Of a stretch of DNA of 64,000 nt, positions 1-7,552 are shown one piece after another. Under the pieces are notes generated by a model. It made no database searches. It had not been told where the DNA came from and was given only the letters and a program-made list of their open reading frames with translations. The stretch covers positions 1 through 64,000 of the forward strand of contig CACCID010000001.1 of NCBI GenBank assembly GCA_902545945.1, in the 5' to 3' direction. Source of the stretch: an uncultured Pelagibacteraceae bacterium (GTDB taxonomy: Bacteria; Pseudomonadota; Alphaproteobacteria; Pelagibacterales; Pelagibacteraceae). The first letter of the stretch is position 1, and every line of letters starts with the position of its first letter. Both the position numbers and the translations under genes were made by a program.

Positions 1-192
1 AGAAAATTAGCTGTTTATATGAAAAAACTTACAAAAGATGAATTTAATGATTTAAAACAAAAAAAAACCGAAATGGCACCTCTAGTTTTTGATCTTATGA
101 AATTTGAAATGATGTGGAAGGAAAAATCTAAGGATACTTATGCTGGGGCTTTTACAGAATGCAAAGGTGATATATTTGAAACCAAATACTAA
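1..192 (+). CDS. C-terminal end of an unidentified protein (partial at left edge)
   Basis: An open frame enters from the left edge in frame 1 and stops with TAA at 190-192, giving about 63 residues. The fragment is rich in Lys, Glu and Met, with one Cys, and looks soluble and helical, with no membrane segment. I do not recognise a family. It overlaps the proposed start of the next gene (TTG at 176) by 17 bases, the tight packing seen throughout the window, so the two may be co-transcribed. The true start and length lie outside the window. Confidence 0.6.
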   Translation, partial: RKLAVYMKKLTKDEFNDLKQKKTEMAPLVFDLMKFEMMWKEKSKDTYAGAFTECKGDIFETKY

Positions 193-649
193 CAACAGTT
201 TTATAGCTTTAATCTTTTTGATTTTATTCTTTTTTAATTCTAATCTTTATGCATCAGAAAACTGTTTAAATGAAATCAAACTTAAATTTGAAGGAAAAGT
301 ATTTAATGGCCGTGACGGAACTTATATTCTTGGAGATGGGACTCATTTGCCTATGGGAAGTTCAATAGATAAAGGAGAGAAATATTATATATTTACTTTT
401 TTTAATGAGACTGAAAATTCTTATATGATCACAAAAGCTCGCTTTTTTAATAAAAAAGATCAAATTGTTTATTTTGAAGATTATGATTTAATACTAAAAC
501 CTTTTACCAAAAATGGGTTTATGATTAAACACCCTGACTCAAACTTTATCGGTTCAATTGATACTTACGATTATTTATGCAAGACTATCTCTAAAAATTC
601 TTCTAAAGGAGTATTTAAAAATATCTTAGGTAAAATATTAGAAAGATAA
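176..649 (+). CDS. Small secreted protein of unknown function
   Basis: The product is about 157 residues if it begins at TTG 176. That start is preceded by an AAGGTG ribosome-binding-like site and gives a clean signal peptide: a short polar N-terminus, then a core containing FIALIFLILFFFNS and a YAS cleavage-like end. The longer in-frame ATG at 140 lies deeper inside the preceding gene and would put about 12 extra residues before the signal. The mature part has two Cys (near the start and near the end) and alternating aromatic/charged strands, suggesting a small beta-rich periplasmic or envelope protein. No family recognised. The stop at 649 is followed at 651 by the next gene, so the two are probably one operon. 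Confidence 0.6.
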   Translation: MKPNTNNSFIALIFLILFFFNSNLYASENCLNEIKLKFEGKVFNGRDGTYILGDGTHLPMGSSIDKGEKYYIFTFFNETENSYMITKARFFNKKDQIVYFEDYDLILKPFTKNGFMIKHPDSNFIGSIDTYDYLCKTISKNSSKGVFKNILGKILER

Positions 650-650
650 T

Positions 651-992
651 ATGAAACTCATAAAAAAAATTTGGTATGGAGATTTAAGTTTAGTAAAAAC
701 TTTTTGGATAGTAAGCTTTATTGGTACAGGAATTCTGAGTATCATTTCAATATTAATTGAAGAAAATTTAGAAACTATAAGCGAAATTGGGGCTTTTTTT
801 TCTTTAATTTTTTTAATTTTCTTTTTTCTATATGTAATTTATTCATACGTCGCTGTATGGAGAAGTGCTACTAAATATACAAATAAAGTTAAAAAAAAGA
901 AAAAAAGTGCGTTTTGGGCTTATGCAGCTAAAACAGTTGTCGTTTTAGGAGTCATTAGAGGATCTGTTGAAATAATTAAAATTATTTTTTAA
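651..992 (+). CDS. Small membrane protein of unknown function (113 aa)
   Basis: The ATG is one base after the preceding stop. Hydrophobic segments are visible at about residues 17-36, 45-68 and 92-113. A very basic linker (KKKKK around residue 80) lies between the last two and should face the cytoplasm. No catalytic motif is visible and I do not recognise a family. Its coupling to the secreted protein upstream suggests a shared envelope role, but this is inference only. Confidence 0.65.
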   Translation: MKLIKKIWYGDLSLVKTFWIVSFIGTGILSIISILIEENLETISEIGAFFSLIFLIFFFLYVIYSYVAVWRSATKYTNKVKKKKKSAFWAYAAKTVVVLGVIRGSVEIIKIIF

Positions 993-1070
993 TACATGTG
1001 ATCAATTCGTGATCAAACTCTTATTGTTATTACTGAAATGATCTAGTATTGTTGTTTAACAAGCGGAAAA

Positions 1071-1122
1071 GACCAAGGGTCAAGATCTACCAAATGGGGT
1101 TCGATTCCCCTTGAGACCGTCA
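1071..1122 (+). other. tRNA T-arm/3'-end-like structured relic or leader hairpin
   Basis: GGGG (1096-1099), the loop TTCGATT and CCCC (1107-1110) form a canonical tRNA T-arm. It is followed by a 7-nt acceptor-like strand, G, and TCA where CCA would be expected. No matching 5' acceptor half, D-arm or anticodon arm can be drawn upstream, so this is not a functional tRNA. The 3' part most resembles tRNA-Glu by eye. GGTC at 1078-1081 can pair either with GACC at 1071-1074 or with GACC at 1115-1118. The element could therefore also be a cis-acting leader of the gene starting at 1129. Confidence 0.35.
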
Positions 1123-1128
1123 AATTAT

Positions 1129-2088
1129 ATGAAGTATAAAATTGCTGTAATTGAAGAGATACACAAAGATGGTTTAGAACTTCTAGATAATCATCCTAAC
1201 TACGAATACGAATTAATTACAGATATTTCTGAAAATAACTTAATTGAGAAACTTCCAAAATTTGATGCCTGCACATTAAGAGTTTCTAAATTAGATGAAA
1301 AAATTTTGAAACATTGTACTAAACTAAAAGCAATTTCAAGACATGGTGTTGGTTTCGATAATGTCGATTTAAATTACATTAAAAAAAATAATATTTCTCT
1401 TCTTATCACGGCAACTGCTAATGCAGTTGCTGTAGCAGAACATGTTATTTCAATGTTTTTGTCATTATCCAAATCTATTTCTAAATATGATGAAGAAGTT
1501 AGGAAAGGTAACTTTAAATTAAATGCAGACAAAATTCAAACATTTGAATTATTAAATAAGAATATTTTAATAGCAGGGTTTGGGAGAATAGGAAAAAAAT
1601 TAATAAGCAGATGTTTAGCTTTTGATACAAAAGTTTATATTTATGACCCATATGTCGATGAAAAAATTATTAAAGAATTTGGTGGTACTAAAGTTGATAA
1701 AATTGAAGATGGTTTAAAAAATGCTGATTATGTATCACTTCATATGCCTCTTACAAATGAGACTAAAAATTTAATTAATTATTCTGTATTAAAATCTATG
1801 AAAAAAAATTCAATAATAGTAAACACAGCAAGAGGTGGGATTATTAATGAAATAGAATTAGAAAAAGCTTTAAATGAAGGATTAATTTTTGGTGCTGCCT
1901 TAGATGTTTTTTCTAATGAACCAATAGAGAAAGATAATCCTTTATTAAAAAATAAAAAAGTTATTTTAAGTCCGCACTCTGCTACTTTTACTGATGAGTG
2001 TACGTCAAGAATGAGTATAGAAACTACTAAAAATATTATTGATTTTTTTGAAAATAGAATAGATAAATCTATGGTAGTTAAATTATGA
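1129..2088 (+). CDS. D-isomer-specific 2-hydroxyacid dehydrogenase (phosphoglycerate-dehydrogenase-like)
   Basis: This is a 319-residue NAD-dependent oxidoreductase that interconverts 2-oxoacids and D-2-hydroxyacids in the cytoplasm. The Rossmann glycine motif GFGRIG sits at about 150-155. The family triad is visible: Arg235 in NTARGG, Glu264 in SNEP and His283 in SPHSA. Length fits the short form lacking the C-terminal ACT domain of SerA. I chose ATG 1129 because an upstream in-frame TTG (1111) lies inside the tRNA-like hairpin. The gene overlaps the next by 4 bases (ATGA). Its position beside the inositol genes suggests a role in reducing or oxidising a catabolic intermediate, but the substrate cannot be read from sequence. 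Confidence 0.85.
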   Translation: MKYKIAVIEEIHKDGLELLDNHPNYEYELITDISENNLIEKLPKFDACTLRVSKLDEKILKHCTKLKAISRHGVGFDNVDLNYIKKNNISLLITATANAVAVAEHVISMFLSLSKSISKYDEEVRKGNFKLNADKIQTFELLNKNILIAGFGRIGKKLISRCLAFDTKVYIYDPYVDEKIIKEFGGTKVDKIEDGLKNADYVSLHMPLTNETKNLINYSVLKSMKKNSIIVNTARGGIINEIELEKALNEGLIFGAALDVFSNEPIEKDNPLLKNKKVILSPHSATFTDECTSRMSIETTKNIIDFFENRIDKSMVVKL

Positions 2089-2594
2089 TTGACATTAAAC
2101 GAAAACTAAAAAATTTTGGTCCTCTTGAATTTTTAGTTTTAAGTTCTTTAGCTTATGTTGTTATTATGTTAATTTGGACCGCTTCCACTCGATCTGCTGT
2201 CGCGCAAAAAGCTAATGATATAAAAGCTAATCACAAATTAGTTGTGGAGTTTATTAATAATCAAGTTAATGAATGCAGTTCGAATGATGGAGGTACTACC
2301 TCTTGGGGTGATAATTGTAATTCTGCTTGGATTTCTTCAAAGATTGTTAATTATATTTTAAATAACCTAAAACTTAACAATCCATACAAAATTGATAAAC
2401 CTCTAATACAAACTTCACAGGATCCTAGAATTCAAGCTGAAGGTAAAGCTGGTCAGTCTGCGGATAAAGGGATAATTTTTGTAACAGAGAGTAATTTTGA
2501 GTCCGAAGCTGGCTCTGAATGGGTAATAGGTACATGCGTGAAGTCGCCATGTGTAGCAGCAGGTAATAACGAGTTGGTTTCTGCTTATCGTTAG
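2085..2594 (+). CDS. Single-pass secreted protein with pilin-like topology, function unknown
   Basis: The 169-residue protein has a short basic N-terminus (residues 1-10), one hydrophobic helix at about 14-32 and a polar exported domain. The exported domain has two Cys in the first half (about 62 and 77) and two near the C-terminus (CVKSPC). The layout resembles a pilin or pseudopilin, with Gly12 just before the hydrophobic helix. The canonical prepilin Glu+5 signature is not convincing, so I would not call it a pilin. It overlaps the upstream dehydrogenase by 4 bases and its stop overlaps the convergent iolE stop by 4 bases. No family recognised. Confidence 0.6.
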   Translation: MIDIKRKLKNFGPLEFLVLSSLAYVVIMLIWTASTRSAVAQKANDIKANHKLVVEFINNQVNECSSNDGGTTSWGDNCNSAWISSKIVNYILNNLKLNNPYKIDKPLIQTSQDPRIQAEGKAGQSADKGIIFVTESNFESEAGSEWVIGTCVKSPCVAAGNNELVSAYR

Positions 2595-3487
2595 TTTATT
2601 TCAAATCCACATTCTTTAGCAGTTTTACTTAAATAATTATAGCCGATTTTGGCATATTCAAATGGGTTAGCTTTAGCAGGATCTTGCTCTGCTTCAACTA
2701 CTAACCAACCTTCGTAATTTTTATTCTTTAAAATAGTTAAGAAGGGTTTATAATTAATACATCCATCCCCAGGAACCGTAAAAGCTCCATCTAGAAAAGC
2801 TTGCCTGAAGGTACTATCACTTTTTAAAGATTTTTCTAAAACATCTTTACGTATATCTTTACAATGAACATGAATTATTCTTTCTATAAAATCTTCTGTT
2901 AACTTAATTGAGTTTCCGCCAGCAAAAAGCATGTGTCCTGTATCTATTAATAATTTTACATCATCATTAGTGCTTTCTATTAATCTTCTTGTTTCTGATT
3001 CTGTCTCAATTACTGTTCCCATGTGATGATGATAGGCAAGTGGCATATTTTCATCTAACATCATTTTTCCTATCTCATTTATTCTTGAAATTAATAATTT
3101 CCATTCATCATCAGTGAGTTTAGGTTTTTGTGATAGTGGTGTGTAAGGATCTCCTTGAATAGATTTTGTAACCTCAGCAAAAACCATGCATGGAGACTTA
3201 CAATCTTTAAATAAATTCATTTGTTGACGCATTAATTTGAATTCTTCTTTTGGTGTATTTTTTAAAAGCGAAGCTCCATACCATCCTGAGCAAAGTTGCA
3301 AATTTTCTTTTTCTAATTTTGGTAATAATTCTTTTGAATTTTTTGGAAATTTACCACCTGACTCTATACCAGTAAAACCAGCTCTGCTAGCTTCAGATAA
3401 ACATTGTTCCAAAGTAGTGTCCCCACCAAGTTCAGGCATGTCATCATTGCTCCAAGCTATTGGTGCTACACCTAATTTTATAGACAT
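2591..3487 (-). CDS. iolE: Myo-inosose-2 dehydratase (2-keto-myo-inositol dehydratase)
   Basis: This 298-residue TIM-barrel protein of the xylose-isomerase-like family dehydrates scyllo-inosose (2-keto-myo-inositol) to 3D-(3,5/4)-trihydroxycyclohexane-1,2-dione, the second step of myo-inositol breakdown. The N-terminus (GVAPIAWSNDDMPELGG) is the hallmark of IolE. Later segments LIDTGHM, HVHCKD and VVEAEQD carry the expected metal and substrate ligands of the barrel. The length is typical. It is transcribed divergently from the inositol-dehydrogenase-like gene at 3542 with a 54-bp shared upstream region, which should hold the promoters for both. Confidence 0.92.
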   Translation of the reverse strand: MSIKLGVAPIAWSNDDMPELGGDTTLEQCLSEASRAGFTGIESGGKFPKNSKELLPKLEKENLQLCSGWYGASLLKNTPKEEFKLMRQQMNLFKDCKSPCMVFAEVTKSIQGDPYTPLSQKPKLTDDEWKLLISRINEIGKMMLDENMPLAYHHHMGTVIETESETRRLIESTNDDVKLLIDTGHMLFAGGNSIKLTEDFIERIIHVHCKDIRKDVLEKSLKSDSTFRQAFLDGAFTVPGDGCINYKPFLTILKNKNYEGWLVVEAEQDPAKANPFEYAKIGYNYLSKTAKECGFEIN

Positions 3488-3541
3488 AATTTTAATAAAG
3501 TACTAAGTTTATATTACAAATAATAAATTTATACAAAAAAT

Positions 3542-4534
3542 ATGATCAATGTAGCTCTTTTTGGATTTGGAAGAATTGGCCAAATGCATGCCAAAAATCT
3601 AACTAAAATTAAAGAAATTAAATTATTGTATATCTGTGAAAAAATTACTCGATTAAGAAATGAAGCAAAAAAACTATACAGGTGTAAAGTTGAAAATAAT
3701 TATAATAAAATATTTGATAATAAAAACGTAGATATAATTTTTATCTCAAGTCCTACAAATACTCACATAAAATTCATAGAAGAAGGAATTAAAAGGAAAA
3801 AAACAATTTTTTGTGAAAAACCTTTAGATTTAAATATTAATAAAATAATTAAGACTTTAAAAAAAGTTAAAAAGATTAAACCTAAAATTCAATTAGGATT
3901 TAACAGAAGATACGATCCAGGACATTTTTTGTTAAAAAAAGAGTTAGATAAAAATAAAATCGGTAAATTAGAAAAAATTATTATTACAAGCAGAGATCCT
4001 GCTCCACCACCTATTTCTTACTTAAAAACATCAGGAGGAATTTTTAGAGATATGATGATTCACGATTTTGATTTATGTAGATTGTATTTAGGCAATGATA
4101 AAATTAGTGAAATTCATGCGTTTACCTCATCATTTGAGCCCTTTTACAAAAAAATTAAAGATCACGAGTTAGCCGTAGTAACAATGAAATCTAAAAGAGG
4201 AGTAATTTGCGTGATTACTAATTCAAGACATTGTTCATTTGGTTATGATCAAAGAGTTGAATTGTTTGGCAATAAAGGAATGCTAATCTCAGGCAATAAA
4301 AAAGAAAATGCAACAGAATTTTTTAATTCCACCCAAACAAATTCTCAAAAACCTTTTTTAAATTTTTTTATTGAAAGATATAAAGATGCATATAATCTGC
4401 AAATAAAAGAACTTATTTCGCTTCACAAAAATAAAATTAAATCTAGGTCTACCTTTGAAGATGGTTATCTTGCTTTAAAGCTAGCGAATGCGGCATATAA
4501 ATCTTTAAAATTAAAAAAATCAATTAAAGTCTAA
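3542..4534 (+). CDS. iolG: Inositol 2-dehydrogenase-like oxidoreductase (Gfo/Idh/MocA family)
   Basis: The 330-residue protein has an N-terminal Rossmann fold (GFGRIG at 8-13), the family EKP motif at 92-94 whose Lys contacts cofactor and substrate, and a C-terminal alpha/beta substrate domain. The segment GGIFRDMMIHDFD includes the family His and Asp catalytic residues. This DMMIHDFD form is typical of inositol 2-dehydrogenases, which oxidise myo-inositol to 2-keto-myo-inositol with NAD. Divergent pairing with iolE and the sugar transporter just downstream support that substrate. Family membership is certain; the exact cyclitol is inferred from context. Confidence 0.82.
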   Translation: MINVALFGFGRIGQMHAKNLTKIKEIKLLYICEKITRLRNEAKKLYRCKVENNYNKIFDNKNVDIIFISSPTNTHIKFIEEGIKRKKTIFCEKPLDLNINKIIKTLKKVKKIKPKIQLGFNRRYDPGHFLLKKELDKNKIGKLEKIIITSRDPAPPPISYLKTSGGIFRDMMIHDFDLCRLYLGNDKISEIHAFTSSFEPFYKKIKDHELAVVTMKSKRGVICVITNSRHCSFGYDQRVELFGNKGMLISGNKKENATEFFNSTQTNSQKPFLNFFIERYKDAYNLQIKELISLHKNKIKSRSTFEDGYLALKLANAAYKSLKLKKSIKV

Positions 4535-4599
4535 TACTTGTAATCACTTTTAGATATACTCTAGGTTGTATCCAATGTATTTTTTTTTGAAATTACCCC

Positions 4600-4644
4600 T
4601 ATAATTTGTTTTAATGCCGACAAATTAATTAACAACAAGAGGGA
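4600..4644 (+). promoter_or_regulatory. Candidate promoter -10 and strong RBS for the substrate-binding protein gene
   Basis: A perfect TATAAT lies at 4600-4605 and a purine-rich AGAGGGA at 4638-4644, 4 bases before the ATG at 4649. No good -35 hexamer is seen at the usual spacing, which would suit an activator-dependent promoter. The 114-bp gap before this gene is large for this window. Confidence 0.4.
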
Positions 4645-4648
4645 AATA

Positions 4649-5572
4649 ATGAAAAAAGTATACTTAACAATTGCTGCTCTTTTAACATGGGCGATGACAT
4701 CAGTTGCTGCTTTAGCGGTTGATATCATTGTTGTGTCACACGGGCAAGCTAATGATCCTTTCTGGTCAGTTGCAAAAAATGGTGTAGATAAAGCTTGTAA
4801 AGATATGAAAGTATCTTGCAAATATACTGCTCCAGCAACATTTGACATGGTTGAAATGGCTAAATTAATTGATAACGCTGTTTCTCAAAAACCAAAAGGT
4901 ATTGTAATAACTTTACCAGATGCTGCCGCTTTAGGTAAATCTGTAAAAGCTGCAATATCTGCAGGTATTCCAGTAATATCTATGAACTCTGGTTCAGACG
5001 ACTACATGAAGCTTGGTATTAGCGCTCACGTTGGACAAACTGAATTTGAAGCAGGAGTTGGTGGCGGACAAAAAATGAAAGCTGCTGGTGGAAAAAAAGC
5101 ATTATGCGTCAACCATGAAGTTGGTAATGTTGCTTTGGATAGAAGATGTGCTGGTTTCAAAAAAGGTTTTGGAGGTTCTGTAGATATATTAGGAACATCT
5201 AACGACCCAACTGAAATTCAAAAAGCTGTAGCTGCTAAATTAGGTGGTGGATATGACACTATTCTTACTTTAGGAGCTGGTCTTGCAGGCGAAGCTGCTC
5301 TTAAGGCATTAGAGTCAGCCGGTAAAGTTGGAAGCATTAAACTTGGAACATTTGATATGTCTCCAGGAATGCTTAAAGCTGCTGCTGCAGGAAAAGTTGA
5401 ATTCTTAATTGACCAACAACAGTACTTACAAGGTTATTTACCTATAGCTATCTTTTCTCAATATATGAGATATGGAACTATGCCAGCTGGTGTAGTTATG
5501 ACAGGACCTGGTTTTGTTACACCTAAAAATGCTAAGAGTGTAATTAAATGGGCTGCTCAAGGTTATAGATAA
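4649..5572 (+). CDS. Periplasmic sugar/cyclitol-binding protein of an ABC transporter
   Basis: The 307-residue protein has a signal peptide of about 22-24 residues ending near ALA, then a two-lobed periplasmic-binding fold of the ribose/LacI-like class (Peripla_BP_4). VSHGQANDPFW opens the first lobe, and the middle part IVITLPDA is typical of the family. It captures the substrate in the periplasm and delivers it to the permease encoded just downstream. It is flanked by inositol catabolic genes, so inositol or a related cyclitol is the likely ligand. Codon use looks richer in GCT/GGT than the neighbours, as expected for a very highly expressed protein. A strong hairpin terminator follows the stop, so this gene should be transcribed more than the rest of the operon. 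Confidence 0.88.
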   Translation: MKKVYLTIAALLTWAMTSVAALAVDIIVVSHGQANDPFWSVAKNGVDKACKDMKVSCKYTAPATFDMVEMAKLIDNAVSQKPKGIVITLPDAAALGKSVKAAISAGIPVISMNSGSDDYMKLGISAHVGQTEFEAGVGGGQKMKAAGGKKALCVNHEVGNVALDRRCAGFKKGFGGSVDILGTSNDPTEIQKAVAAKLGGGYDTILTLGAGLAGEAALKALESAGKVGSIKLGTFDMSPGMLKAAAAGKVEFLIDQQQYLQGYLPIAIFSQYMRYGTMPAGVVMTGPGFVTPKNAKSVIKWAAQGYR

Positions 5573-5583
5573 AAATATATCAG

Positions 5584-5619
5584 AAAGGCCTAGTGAATTT
5601 TCACTAGGCCTTTTTTTTT
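5584..5619 (+). terminator. Intrinsic terminator/attenuator between binding-protein and permease genes
   Basis: A near-perfect hairpin, with arms AAAGGCCTAGTGA (5584-5596) and TCACTAGGCCTTT and a loop of about four bases (AATT), is followed by a run of T. It sits 12 bases after the binding-protein stop and before the permease start at 5631. Placement inside the transporter operon implies partial termination and a high binding-protein to membrane-component ratio. Confidence 0.9.
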
Positions 5620-5630
5620 AAGTTTTAATT

Positions 5631-6758
5631 ATGTCTACAAAGTCAAAAAGCATAAAGAGTAAAACTGATTCTAATCAAGATGAAAGACTTAAAAAAATTT
5701 CAAATTTTAAAATTTTATTAAATAGACCTGAGTTAGGAGCTCTAGGTGGAGCAATTTTAGTTTTTATTTTTTTTGGCATTGTTGCTGGTGATACCGGCAT
5801 GTTTAGTGCTTACGGAATTTTGAATTTTTTAGATGTGTCAGCTAATCTAGGAATTATAGCTATCGCAGCAGCAATGTTAATGATCGGAGGAGAATTTGAT
5901 TTATCAATCGGTTCAATGATTGGTTTTGCAGGAATTTGCATAGCTATTCCTGCTATTTATTGGGGATGGCCTTTATGGATGAGTATTATATTTGCTTTTT
6001 CAATGGCAGTATTAGTTGGTTATTTTAATGGAATACTAGTAGTCAGAACTGGTTTACCATCTTTTATAGTTACGCTTGCAATGTTGTTTATCTTGAGAGG
6101 AGCAACCTTAGCTTTAACAAGATTAATAACGGGACGAACACAAGTGCCTGGGTTAAGAGTTTTAATTGAAAATGATCCGATAGCTTGGATATTTGCATCA
6201 GATTCTTTTAAATGGGTCTTTACATGGCTAGGTTCAATGAACCTAATAACTTTGAGAACTGATGGAAGTCCTTTAGCAACTGGTATTCCTCCATCAGTTA
6301 TTTGGTTTATTGCTTTAACAATTTTATCTACTTGGATATTAATGAAAACTAGATATGGCAATTGGATATTTGCATCAGGTGGAGACAAAAATGGAGCGAA
6401 TAACGTAGGTGTACCAGTTGGAAGAGTTAAAATAAGTCTTTTTATCGGGACCGCAGTTGCAGCAACAATTTTTGCAACAATACAAGTACTAGATGCAGGA
6501 TCAGCAGATACTATGAGAGGAACTTTGAAAGAATTAGAGGCGATTGCAGCTGCAGTAGTAGGTGGGTGTCTACTCACTGGAGGATATGGATCAGCTATAG
6601 GTGCAGCATTTGGAGCAATTATTTTTGGAACTGTATCTATGGGTATTTTTTATACAGATGTGGACACAGATTGGTTTAAAGTATTTTTAGGCGCAATGAT
6701 GCTAATTGCCGTAATATTTAATAATTATATTAGAAGAAAAGTAACAGAGAGTAAATAA
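5631..6758 (+). CDS. Sugar ABC transporter permease (RbsC/FrcC-like)
   Basis: The 375-residue polytopic inner-membrane protein has a hydrophilic N-terminal tail of about 30 residues and then roughly ten hydrophobic segments. The conserved permease signature [13 protein letters not shown] lies at about 84-96, as in ribose/xylose/inositol permeases (BPD_transp_2). The second conserved half ([16 protein letters not shown]) is near residue 310. It forms the membrane channel for the substrate delivered by the upstream binding protein. Its stop overlaps the start of the ATPase by one base (TAATG), so translation is coupled. Confidence 0.93.
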   Translation: MSTKSKSIKSKTDSNQDERLKKISNFKILLNRPELGALGGAILVFIFFGIVAGDTGMFSAYGILNFLDVSANLGIIAIAAAMLMIGGEFDLSIGSMIGFAGICIAIPAIYWGWPLWMSIIFAFSMAVLVGYFNGILVVRTGLPSFIVTLAMLFILRGATLALTRLITGRTQVPGLRVLIENDPIAWIFASDSFKWVFTWLGSMNLITLRTDGSPLATGIPPSVIWFIALTILSTWILMKTRYGNWIFASGGDKNGANNVGVPVGRVKISLFIGTAVAATIFATIQVLDAGSADTMRGTLKELEAIAAAVVGGCLLTGGYGSAIGAAFGAIIFGTVSMGIFYTDVDTDWFKVFLGAMMLIAVIFNNYIRRKVTESK

Positions 6759-7552
6759 TGTCAGATTATTTAGTTCAATTTAATAATATTAGTAAATTTT
6801 TTGGAAAAGTTATCGCGCTTAAAGATGTAACTATGAAATTACGTAAAGGTGAGATCATGTGTTTGTTAGGTGATAATGGAGCAGGTAAATCAACACTTAT
6901 CAAAACTTTAGCAGGTGTGCATAAACCTGATGAAGGTGAAATTATAGTAGATGGAAAAAAAACAATTTTTGACAGTCCAAAAGACGCTTTGGATATGGGT
7001 ATAGCTACAGTTTATCAGGACTTAGCTTTAGTATCATTAATGAGTGTTACTAGAAATTTTTTCATGGGCAGAGAGCCTTTAAAAGGACCACCGTTCTTTA
7101 AAATCTTTGATGTTAAAACAGCAAACAAAATTGCAGCAGAACGAATGGGTCAAATAGGTATCGATGTTAGAGATCCATCTCAAGCTGTAGGAACTATGTC
7201 AGGAGGCGAAAGACAATGTTTAGCTATAAGTAGAGCAATTTATTTCGGGGCCAAAGTATTAGTTTTAGATGAGCCCACTTCAGCTTTAGGCGTTCATCAA
7301 GCATCCGTAGTTTTAAAATATATTGTCAAAGCTGCTACGCAAGGATTGGCGGTTATCTTAATTACACATAACGTCCACCATGCTTACCCTGTCGGCAACA
7401 GTTTTACAGTTCTAAATAGAGGAAAAAGTTTGGGGACTTATGAAAAAAAAGATATTTCTAGAGAAAAACTTTTAAGTATGATGGCAGGCGGCGAAGAACT
7501 AGATAAACTTGAAGTAGAACTAAATGAAATGAATCGAGTTTCAAACAGCTAG
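6758..7552 (+). CDS. Sugar ABC transporter ATP-binding protein, single-domain form
   Basis: The 264-residue ATPase has Walker [10 protein letters not shown] at 38-46, Q-loop VYQD near 88, signature MSGGERQ near 148, Walker [12 protein letters not shown] near 168 and H-loop ITHN near 206. It powers the permease encoded just upstream. Relatives of RbsA/AraG carry two ATPase halves in about 500 residues. This one has a single domain like FrcA, so it should work as a homodimer. The stop codon abuts the stop of the convergent gene at 7553 with no gap and no visible terminator. Confidence 0.93.
   Translation: MSDYLVQFNNISKFFGKVIALKDVTMKLRKGEIMCLLGDNGAGKSTLIKTLAGVHKPDEGEIIVDGKKTIFDSPKDALDMGIATVYQDLALVSLMSVTRNFFMGREPLKGPPFFKIFDVKTANKIAAERMGQIGIDVRDPSQAVGTMSGGERQCLAISRAIYFGAKVLVLDEPTSALGVHQASVVLKYIVKAATQGLAVILITHNVHHAYPVGNSFTVLNRGKSLGTYEKKDISREKLLSMMAGGEELDKLEVELNEMNRVSNS

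Noticed and set aside
1071-1122. Permuted alphaproteobacterial tmRNA acceptor piece
   Set aside because: There is a T-arm but no CCA, no typical tmRNA acceptor sequence and no tag-coding segment downstream; the next bases are the start of a dehydrogenase gene.
4561-4848. Minus-strand ORF over the binding-protein start
   Set aside because: It is the shadow of the + strand binding-protein gene and its promoter region, with no family resemblance.
6020-6577. Long minus-strand ORF inside the permease gene
   Set aside because: It lies fully within the clear RbsC-like permease and has no recognisable domain; codon-bias shadow.
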